A stretch of DNA of 64,000 nt from Caballeronia peredens. Lineage in GTDB: Bacteria; Pseudomonadota; Gammaproteobacteria; Burkholderiales; Burkholderiaceae. The stretch's first letter is position 1. Each line of letters starts with the position of its first letter. The stretch is taken from NCBI GenBank assembly GCA_001544595.2, contig FCOH02000006.1, positions 124,001 through 188,000 on the forward strand. Direction: 5' to 3'. A model generated the notes under the pieces. That model saw only the letters and a list, made by a program, of their open reading frames with translations, searched no databases and was not told where the DNA came from. Below, piece by piece: positions 43,112 through 50,100 of this stretch. Both the position numbers and the translations under genes were made by a program.

Positions 43112-44788
43112 ATGACAAAGCCGAATCTTCGACGCGTCCGGTTTCTGACCGGCGCATTCGCCGCCGTCGCGGCCGTCTGCGTGCTGGTCATCCCGCCGAT
43201 GATCTCCACCGCGCAGACGCAGAACAATGCGAAGCCCGCCGCGCAAAATAACGCGAAACCCGCTGCGCAGAACAATGCAAAGCCCGCGAACAACCAGAAT
43301 CAGGGGCCCAAACCGAACATCCTCGTGATCTTCGGCGACGATATCGGGCAGACCAACATCAGCGCGTACAGCAAGGGCGTCGTGGGTTACGAAACGCCGA
43401 ACATCGACCGCATCGCCAGTGAAGGCATGCTCTTCACCGACTATTACGCGGAGAACAGCTGCACGGCGGGCCGCTCGACCTTCATCACCGGCGAAGTGAC
43501 GCTGCGCACGGGGCTGTCGAAAGTGGGCATTCCGGGCGCGGCCGTGGGCTTGCAGGCGTCGAACATCACGATCGCGCAGGCGTTGAAGCCGCTCGGCTAC
43601 GCGACCGGCCAGTTCGGCAAGAATCACCTCGGCGACCGCAACGAGTATCTGCCCACCGCGCACGGCTTCGACGAGTTCTTCGGCAACCTGTATCACCTGA
43701 ACGCGGAAGAAGAGCCGGAGCGTCCGTACTATCCGAAGAAAGACGCCGCGTGGGTCAAGGCCAACGCGCCGCGCGGCGTGATTCATTCGTTCGCGGACGG
43801 CAAGGTGGAGGACACCGGGCCGCTCACGACCAAGCGCATGGAGACCATCGACGACGAAACGACGCAGGCCGCGATCGATTTCATCCAGAAACAGGCGAAA
43901 GCGAACAAGCCCTTCTTCGTGTGGATGAACACGACGCGCATGCACCTCTTCACGCACGTCCGGCCGTCGATGCAGGGCCAGAGCGGCATGCCCGGCAACG
44001 AATATGCGGACGGCATGATCGAGCACGACGGCGACGTCGGCAAGCTGCTCAAGACGCTCGACGATCTGAAGATCGCGGACAACACGATCGTCGTCTACAC
44101 GACGGACAACGGCCCCAACCAGTTCTCCTGGCCCGATGCGGCGACCACGCCGTTCCGCAGCGAGAAGAACACGAACTGGGAAGGCGCGTTCCGCGTGCCC
44201 GCGATGGTGCGATGGCCGGGCCATATCAAACCGAATACCGTGTCGACCCGAATGATGTCCGGCCTCGACTGGTTCCCGACCTTGCTCGCGGCAGCGGGCG
44301 ACACGACGATCGTCGATCGTCTGGCGAAAGGCGCGGCGGTCGGCGGCAAGAACTTCAAGGTGCATCTCGACGGCTATAACTTTCTGCCTTATCTGACGGG
44401 CCAAACGAAGGACAGCCCGCGTCACGAGTTCTTCTACTTCAACGACGACGGCATCCTCGTCGCGATGCGTCACGACGACTGGAAGATCGTGTTCTGCGAG
44501 CAACGTCAGCCGGGCGGCTTCCAGGTCTGGGCGAACCCGTTCACCTGTCTGCGCGTGCCGAAGTTCTTCAATCTGCGCATGGATCCGTATGAGCGCGCGG
44601 ACACCGTGTCGGACCAGTATTACGACTGGACCACGAAGAACGCCTATATCGCCGCATATGCCGTGGCGAAGGTCGCGCCGTTCCTCGCGACGTTCAAGGA
44701 ATATCCGCCGAGCCAGCGGCCTTCGAGCTTCAGCATCGATCAGATGAGCGCAGAGCTGATGAGAAGCATCGAGAGCAGCGGCAAGTAA
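43112..44788 (+). CDS. Arylsulfatase, Cys-type (formylglycine-dependent)
   Basis: 558 residues preceded by AAAGGAG. A membrane-anchor or signal segment (FLTGAFAAVAAVCVLVIPPM) is followed by a low-complexity linker of QNNAKPA repeats, then the sulfatase domain starting at LVIFGDDIGQ (metal ligands Asp76/Asp77). The active-site motif is Cys117-Thr-Ala-Gly-Arg (CxAxR), the substrate of FGE. KNHLGDRNEYLPT and TTDNGPNQ are typical type I sulfatase blocks. It hydrolyses sulfate esters in the periplasm. The FGE gene in the same operon should supply the modification. Confidence 0.93.
   Translation: MTKPNLRRVRFLTGAFAAVAAVCVLVIPPMISTAQTQNNAKPAAQNNAKPAAQNNAKPANNQNQGPKPNILVIFGDDIGQTNISAYSKGVVGYETPNIDRIASEGMLFTDYYAENSCTAGRSTFITGEVTLRTGLSKVGIPGAAVGLQASNITIAQALKPLGYATGQFGKNHLGDRNEYLPTAHGFDEFFGNLYHLNAEEEPERPYYPKKDAAWVKANAPRGVIHSFADGKVEDTGPLTTKRMETIDDETTQAAIDFIQKQAKANKPFFVWMNTTRMHLFTHVRPSMQGQSGMPGNEYADGMIEHDGDVGKLLKTLDDLKIADNTIVVYTTDNGPNQFSWPDAATTPFRSEKNTNWEGAFRVPAMVRWPGHIKPNTVSTRMMSGLDWFPTLLAAAGDTTIVDRLAKGAAVGGKNFKVHLDGYNFLPYLTGQTKDSPRHEFFYFNDDGILVAMRHDDWKIVFCEQRQPGGFQVWANPFTCLRVPKFFNLRMDPYERADTVSDQYYDWTTKNAYIAAYAVAKVAPFLATFKEYPPSQRPSSFSIDQMSAELMRSIESSGK
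43220..43288 (+). repeat. In-gene tandem repeat coding QNNAKPA x3
   Basis: Residues 37-59 of the sulfatase consist of three QNNAKPA units with a shared Ala, each 24 bases apart. Synonymous codons differ between copies, so the repeat is not freshly duplicated. It lies just after the signal segment and may be a flexible linker. Confidence 0.8.
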
Positions 44789-44812
44789 GCCGCCCGTTCG
44801 TTCGACGACCAC

Positions 44813-44845
44813 GCCCGCTGCATCGCAAGACGCAGCGGGCTTTCT
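44813..44845 (+). terminator. Hairpin after the arylsulfatase gene
   Basis: GCCCGCTGC (44813-44821) pairs with GCAGCGGGC (44832-44840), a 9-bp GC-rich stem with a 10-base loop, followed by TTT-C-T. It would separate sulfatase transcripts from the spermidine-synthase-like gene that starts 24 bases later. Confidence 0.6.
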
Positions 44846-44868
44846 CGCACCAGGAGCCCGACTCAACG

Positions 44869-47493
44869 ATGAGCCATCTCAGCGCCGATCAGCCGAAATC
44901 GACTCGCCGCGATGCGACGCGCAAAGCCCGCGACGCGCGCGACACACGCCATGCCGCGCAATCGCTGGACACGCGCGTCGCACGCAAGGCCGCCGTGCCC
45001 GCGCTGCTGTTGTTCGCGTCGGGCATGGCCGCGCTGATCTATCAGGTGCTGTGGGTGAAGCAGCTCACGCTCGTCGTGGGAATCGAGGTGCAGGCGATCA
45101 CCATTGCAATCAGCGCCTTTTTTGCAGGCCTCGCGCTCGGCGGATGGCTCTTCGGCAAGCTCGCCGATCGCAGCACGAAACCGTTGTTGCTGTATGCCGC
45201 GCTCGAAATCGCGGCGCTCGTGCTCGGCATCGGCGCGACGCAAGCGCTCGCGCACAGCGCCGCCCTGTTCGCCGCGTGGCAAGCGAGCGCCGGGCCGCTT
45301 GCGTGGGCGCTGCCGCTCGCGCTCGTGGGTCTGCCCGCCATCGCGATGGGCGGCACCGTGCCGGTGCTCACGCGCGCGCTCGCGCCGTCCCTCGACGATG
45401 TCGGCGGCACGGGCGGCCGGCTCTATGCGGCGAATACCGCAGGCGCGATCACCGGCGCGCTGCTGCCCGCGTTCGCGCTGATTCCGTGGCTCGGCGTGCA
45501 AGGCAGCGCGCTGGCTGCAGCCGCGTTGAACGCCGTCGCGGCGCTCGGCGCTGCGGCGCTCGCGCGTGGCATGCAGCCAGGTCTTGCAACAAGCGTCAGC
45601 GCCACCGCGCCACGCACGCAATCTTCCGTCGATGCCGGTCCGGCGCGCATCGCGGTCGCGCTCTACGCGGTCGCGGGCGGCATCGCGCTCGGCTACGAAG
45701 TGGTGTGGTCGCAGGCGATCGCGCAGTTCATCGGCACGCGCAGCTTCGCCTTTTCCATCGTGCTCGCGACTTACCTCTTCGGTCTCGCACTCGGCAGCGC
45801 CATCGCTGCGCGTTTTGCGGACCGCGCGCGTGATCCGTGGAGCGCGTTCGGCATGTTGATCGGCGCGGCGGGTCTCACCGCGCTCGGCGGCGTTGCATGC
45901 GCGGGCGGCTGGCTCGCACTCGCACAGCGGCATGCATCGGAGCTGGCGCTCGCCGCGACCGGCAACCTGCTCACGTCGATGTGCGCAAGCTTCGCGGTCG
46001 CCGCCTGCGCGATCGTGCTCGTGCCGACACTTCTGCTCGGCGCAGCGTTTCCCTTCGCGTTGCGCATGGCCGCGAACGGCGGCGCAACCGACGATGCGAA
46101 GTCCGGCATCGGCATCGGCGCGGACGTCGGCCGCGTGCTCGCGTTCAATACGGCGGGCGGCATCGCGGGCACGGTGTTCGCGGGCTTCGTGCTCGTGCCG
46201 TCGCTCGGGCTGATGCGCTCGCTCGGCGTGCTCGCGGTGGCGGCGGGCCTGATCGGCTTGTCGGCGGCGTTGAGCGGGAGCATCGCGCGCAAGACGGGCA
46301 TCGTCGCGTGTGCATCGATTGCAGCGCTCTCGGCGATCGTCGCGTTCATCACGCCCGCCGATCGTCTCGGCACGCTTCTCGGCGATGCGCACGGCGGCAG
46401 TCTCGCGTATTACGAGGAAAGCGCCGGCGGCACGGTCGCCGTGCTCGAACAAGGCGATGGCGCGCAACGCTTCAGGCGCCTCTACATTCAGGGCGTGTCC
46501 AATTCGGGCGACGCAATGACCTCGCGCCGCTACATGCGCCTGCAGGCGCTCGCACCGCTCATCGTGCATGGCGGCACGCCGCGCTCGGCACTCGTGATCG
46601 GCCTGGGGACGGGTATCACCGGCGGCGCGCTGCTCGCCTGGCCGACGCTCGACACGCGCGTCGTCGCCGAGTTGCTGCCGGCCGTCGTGCGGGCGTCGTC
46701 ACGCTTCGACGGCAACTTCGGCATGAGCGCCGATCCGCGCATCGAGATCCGCATCGCGGACGGACGACGCGAATTGCTCGCGCGCGACGCGCATTACGAC
46801 GTCATCACGCTGGAACCGCCGCCGCCCTCCGCCGCGGGCGTCGTCAATCTCTATTCGACGGACTTCTATCGTCTCGCGGCGGCGCGCCTGAACGAACGCG
46901 GCATCGTCGCGCAATGGCTGCCGCTCGCGACGCAGAACGAGGATCAGACGCGCTCGCTCATCCAGAGCTTCCTGCAAGTGTTTCCGCATGCGGCGCTATG
47001 GACGACCGAGTTTCACGAGATGATGCTCGTCGGCTCCATGCAGCCGATGCCGCTCGACGTGCCGCGTATCCGCGCGCGCTTCGCGCAGCCGGACGTCGCG
47101 CGCGCGTTGCGTGAAGTCGGCATTGCATCGCCGGAAGCGTTCGTGGCGACGTGGGTCGCGGACCGTTCCGCGCTCGCCTATTACGCCGAAGATGCGCGCC
47201 CCGTCACCGACGACGATCCGCGCATCGAATATGCACCGTGGGTGCGTCGCGGCGATTTTTCGTCGACGCTCGCGCATTTGCTCGCGCTGCAAAGCGAGCC
47301 GCCTCTGACGGGCGCGGATGCCGCATTCGCCGGGACGCTCGCCGCCGAGCGGCGCACGCTGCACGCGTTCTATCGCGCAGGTCTCGATGCCTATCGCGGC
47401 GACCGCGCGGCGTGGACGAGAGACATCGGCGCGGTGATGAGCGCGGACAGAACGAATCCGTACTATCGCTGGGTGATGGGCGGAGCGGATTAG
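44869..47493 (+). CDS. Membrane-fused spermidine synthase-like protein
   Basis: 874 residues. About residues 40-460 form a polytopic membrane domain (AAVPALLLFASGMAALIYQVLWVKQLTL, with ALGGWLFGKLADRS) found in fused 'MFS transporter / spermidine synthase' proteins. The C-terminal part, from about 495, is a spermidine-synthase-like Rossmann domain with VIGLGTGITGG and a YDVITLEPPPPSAAGVVNLYS active loop. The classical aspartate pair of polyamine synthases is partly replaced (EPPPPS), so an amine transferase or other aminopropyl/SAM reaction is only possible, not shown. The leader (first 40 residues) is Arg/Asp-rich. The AGGAG site is 13 bases upstream, a long spacing. Confidence 0.85.
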   Translation: MSHLSADQPKSTRRDATRKARDARDTRHAAQSLDTRVARKAAVPALLLFASGMAALIYQVLWVKQLTLVVGIEVQAITIAISAFFAGLALGGWLFGKLADRSTKPLLLYAALEIAALVLGIGATQALAHSAALFAAWQASAGPLAWALPLALVGLPAIAMGGTVPVLTRALAPSLDDVGGTGGRLYAANTAGAITGALLPAFALIPWLGVQGSALAAAALNAVAALGAAALARGMQPGLATSVSATAPRTQSSVDAGPARIAVALYAVAGGIALGYEVVWSQAIAQFIGTRSFAFSIVLATYLFGLALGSAIAARFADRARDPWSAFGMLIGAAGLTALGGVACAGGWLALAQRHASELALAATGNLLTSMCASFAVAACAIVLVPTLLLGAAFPFALRMAANGGATDDAKSGIGIGADVGRVLAFNTAGGIAGTVFAGFVLVPSLGLMRSLGVLAVAAGLIGLSAALSGSIARKTGIVACASIAALSAIVAFITPADRLGTLLGDAHGGSLAYYEESAGGTVAVLEQGDGAQRFRRLYIQGVSNSGDAMTSRRYMRLQALAPLIVHGGTPRSALVIGLGTGITGGALLAWPTLDTRVVAELLPAVVRASSRFDGNFGMSADPRIEIRIADGRRELLARDAHYDVITLEPPPPSAAGVVNLYSTDFYRLAAARLNERGIVAQWLPLATQNEDQTRSLIQSFLQVFPHAALWTTEFHEMMLVGSMQPMPLDVPRIRARFAQPDVARALREVGIASPEAFVATWVADRSALAYYAEDARPVTDDDPRIEYAPWVRRGDFSSTLAHLLALQSEPPLTGADAAFAGTLAAERRTLHAFYRAGLDAYRGDRAAWTRDIGAVMSADRTNPYYRWVMGGAD

Positions 47494-47506
47494 ATGGCGA
47501 ACGCGT

Positions 47507-48499
47507 TCAGAAGACGAGCGTCGCCGTCGCCATGAAGGTTCTCGTGCTCTTCAGACGGTTCACGCTCACGACCGACGGCACCCAGCGCACGCTCGCGGAG
47601 AGCGGTGCCTTGCCGCCGAGCTTGGTCTCGTAGGTGACGATCGGGCCGACCGTGAAATCGTGCCCGACGAAGCCGTTGAGACGGTCGGCGGTCGGGCCCG
47701 TGTCGTCGCCGAGCTGTTGCACCGTGCCCATCACGACACCGACACCCACGCCGTTCGCGAACTTCTTGAGGCCCATGACATCGAGCGTGAACAGGGGCGC
47801 GTTCTGATAGTTCGTCGCGGTGTTGCGCGTATAGAACTGGAAGCCCATCACCGCATCGAATTCGAGTCCGTACTTCGGCACGATCTTCGTATAGGCGATC
47901 TGCGGCACGAAAGTCCAGTTGTTCAGGCTCGGATTGGCGAGCGCGTTGGCTTCGTAGTTGCCGGTCGGCGCCCAGATGTTGAAGGACAGCGCGATGTGAT
48001 CCGTCTCCGAGAAATGGTAGCCCGCCTCGATCGGCGTGAAGAGCATGTCGTAGAGGTTCGACGCGCGATCGCTCGTCGAACGGCTGAACTGGCCGACCGC
48101 GAAGTTGCCGGTCACCTTCTCCCACACGTAAGGCAGCGTGATGCCCGATGCGAAGTCCCATCCTCCGTATTTACCCCACACTTTCAGCAGGCTCGCGAGC
48201 GTGAGCGACAACTCGCCGTTCAGGCCGAGCGATCTTTGCCCCGCCACCGGAACTTCCCGGCCGCTGCTGATCGAGCCGTCGAGATAGACGGTCTGCAGGC
48301 TCGCGATCCATACCAGTTCATCCGGCACGATGCCAACGCCGGATAGCACGCTCGTTCCTGCGACGGGCCGGCCGAGCGCGCCTTCGGTCGCCATCGCGCC
48401 ATCCGCTGCAAGTAGCGAAATCAACGCGACGATTGCTGGAAAAATGTGCTGCTTCGCGCAATGCTTTCGTGCCTTTTGCCGCTTTCGTTGCGTGTTCAT
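47507..48499 (-). CDS. Outer-membrane transporter, phenol_MetA_deg-like
   Basis: 330 residues with a basic N-terminus and signal peptide (LISLLAADGAMA). The rest is a beta-barrel with alternating hydrophobic strands and a terminal Phe (ATATLVF), the outer-membrane sorting signal. It matches the phenol meta-degradation-like channel family by pattern (GITLPY, GFQFYTRNTATNYQN). Such proteins pass hydrophobic substrates over the outer membrane. No catabolic partner lies adjacent: it converges on the spermidine-synthase-like gene, 13 bp away. Confidence 0.8.
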   Translation of the reverse strand: MNTQRKRQKARKHCAKQHIFPAIVALISLLAADGAMATEGALGRPVAGTSVLSGVGIVPDELVWIASLQTVYLDGSISSGREVPVAGQRSLGLNGELSLTLASLLKVWGKYGGWDFASGITLPYVWEKVTGNFAVGQFSRSTSDRASNLYDMLFTPIEAGYHFSETDHIALSFNIWAPTGNYEANALANPSLNNWTFVPQIAYTKIVPKYGLEFDAVMGFQFYTRNTATNYQNAPLFTLDVMGLKKFANGVGVGVVMGTVQQLGDDTGPTADRLNGFVGHDFTVGPIVTYETKLGGKAPLSASVRWVPSVVSVNRLKSTRTFMATATLVF

Positions 48500-48653
48500 G
48501 CTCGCACCTTCGAAGCGTTGCAGCCGAATTCAGGACCCTCAGGCGCAAGCAATATTGGAATTCCCCTGCTTTGTAAAGCCTCCGGGACGGCAAGCGCGCT
48601 GATGATGAGCGTGCTTAACTAGTCGGTTAAAAATACCTCAAGAAAATCAATCG

Positions 48654-48692
48654 TCATAACGCTCAAGAATTAATTTCCGACCGTCGTTATGA
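48654..48692. repeat. 8-bp inverted repeat in the leader of the pilus operon
   Basis: TCATAACG (48654-48661) is the reverse complement of CGTTATGA (48685-48692), with 23 bases between. It lies in the AT-rich 263-base gap (48500-48762) between the outer-membrane channel and the first pilin gene, about 70 bases before that gene. It may be a regulator site for the chaperone-usher operon. The rest of the gap holds no gene. Confidence 0.4.
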
Positions 48693-48762
48693 GAGTCAGG
48701 AGCGGCGCGCGTGCGGGTACGCGCTCGTCGTTCCGTTTCGACACGCATGATCGGAGAAAAAA

Positions 48763-49309
48763 ATGCGGAAACAAATAACTGAGAGAACGTGGCGCGCGAA
48801 CCGAAGGGCTGGAAAAATCGGCGTCGCCATTGGAGCAATCGGGTTTGTCCTTGCCGCGCCGATGCTCGCGCAAGGCGCAAGCCCCAAGCAAACGACCTTC
48901 ACGGTCTCGCTGACGATCCAGGCGGATTGCGATATCACCGCGAATTCGCTCGACTTCGGCACGACCGGCCTCATCAACGCGAATATCGACCAGACGACCA
49001 CCGTCAACGTGACGTGCAGCAAAGGCACGGCCTACAACGTCGGGCTGGATCAGGGCTCGATCACCGGTTCGAGCGTCACCGCGCGTTTGCTCGGCGGCAC
49101 CGGATCGCCTGTTCCCACTGTGGCGTTCGGCCTGTATCGCGATTCCGCGCGCACGTTGAACTGGGGGCCAGACGGTCGGCACGGACACGCTGTCGGGCAA
49201 TGGCACCGGCACCGCGCAAACCCTGACCGTCTATGGCCGCGTGCCGACGCAATCGGCGCCGGCTGCGGGCGCGTATTCGTCGACCATCACGGCGACGGTC
49301 ACGTTCTGA
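48763..49309 (+). pseudogene. Spore-coat-U (SCPU) pilin gene, frameshifted at a G run
   Basis: An SCPU/CsuA-B-like secreted pilin starting after GGAG-A7. Signal peptide ends near AQGAS; the conserved FTVSLTIQADCDITANSL and VNVTCSKGTAYNVGLDQG are present. The frame is correct to Asn-Trp-Gly near base 49165. A run of five G at 49163-49167 shifts it; with four G the frame reads on to the normal SCPU ending (YSSTITATVTF) and a TGA at 49307-49309, 10 bases before the chaperone gene. As given, the protein would run on into a long Arg-rich tail to 49455. Phase variation or a sequencing error could both explain it. Confidence 0.8.
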
Positions 49310-49319
49310 GGATCCGGTC

Positions 49320-50090
49320 ATGTCGATATGGAACAGCGCGCTCGCGCGCTTGGGCGCTGCCTTGCCGCTCGCGATGGCGGCGCATGTGCAGGCGGGATCG
49401 TTACAGGTGTCGCCGATTCGCGTGGATTTATCGGCCGAGCAGCCTGCCGCGGTGATGAAGCTGCACAACCGCGGCACCGAGCCGATCACGGCACAAGTAC
49501 GCGTGTTCGGCTGGTCGCAGACGCTCGACGAAGACCGCCTCGACGACGCGCAAGGCATCGTCGCGAGTCCGCCGATCATCAGCATTCCCGCGGGCGGCGA
49601 TCAGACCGTGCGTATCCTGCGCACGAATCGCGAGGCGCCGAAGGGCGAGGAAACGTATCGCCTGCTCGTCGACGAGATTCCCGAAACACAGACGGCCCAC
49701 ACGACCGGCGTGCGCATGCAGTTGCGCTATTCGGTGCCGGTTTTCGCGGGTGCTCCGGATGGCTCGCGCCTGCCGAAGGTCGCGTTCACGCTCGAACATG
49801 CAGGCCAGCCCGGCGATGCGAAAGCGACGCGTCTCGTGCTGCGCGCATCCAATGCCGATTCGGCGCATGCGCAACTGTGTCAGGTGCGCATCGAATGGCC
49901 GGACGGTCGCACGACGGAAGTCGCGCCCGGCCTGCTCGGCTACACGCTCGCGCATGCGACGCGGCAGTGGCCGATCGCCGACGCCGCATCGGGTGCGACG
50001 GCCGCGACCGTTCATGCGATCGTCAACGGTACGCCTGTGTCGACGCGCGTCACGCTGGACAGCAAGGTCGTCGTCTCCAGCGCGAAGTGA
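49320..50090 (+). CDS. Periplasmic pilus chaperone (PapD/CsuC-like)
   Basis: 256 residues with a signal peptide (ALPLAMAAHVQA) and the two-Ig-domain chaperone pattern. The first domain has SLQVSPIRVDLSAEQPAAVMKLHNRG and the conserved VRILRTNREAPKGEETYRLLVDEIP strand that donates to the pilin. The second domain holds a single-Cys region (AQLCQVRIEWPDG). It sits between a CsuA/B-like pilin and the usher, so it is the archaic (Csu-type) chaperone of this operon. It starts 10 bp after the restored pilin stop. The upstream in-frame extension overlaps the pilin and is rejected. Confidence 0.9.
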   Translation: MSIWNSALARLGAALPLAMAAHVQAGSLQVSPIRVDLSAEQPAAVMKLHNRGTEPITAQVRVFGWSQTLDEDRLDDAQGIVASPPIISIPAGGDQTVRILRTNREAPKGEETYRLLVDEIPETQTAHTTGVRMQLRYSVPVFAGAPDGSRLPKVAFTLEHAGQPGDAKATRLVLRASNADSAHAQLCQVRIEWPDGRTTEVAPGLLGYTLAHATRQWPIADAASGATAATVHAIVNGTPVSTRVTLDSKVVVSSAK

Positions 50091-50100
50091 CGCGAAGTGA
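50081..50100 (+). repeat. Exact 10-bp tandem duplication at the chaperone/usher junction
   Basis: CGCGAAGTGA occurs twice in direct succession (50081-50090, 50091-50100). The first copy holds the chaperone stop TGA, the second the usher start GTG. With a single copy the two genes would overlap as GTGA, the usual coupled arrangement, so the duplication seems to have separated them. Confidence 0.9.

Noticed and set aside
44863..46569. Long minus-strand frame (568 codons) opposite the spermidine-synthase-like gene
   Set aside because: Arg/Ala/Glu-rich composition with no domain pattern; an antisense shadow of a GC-rich gene.
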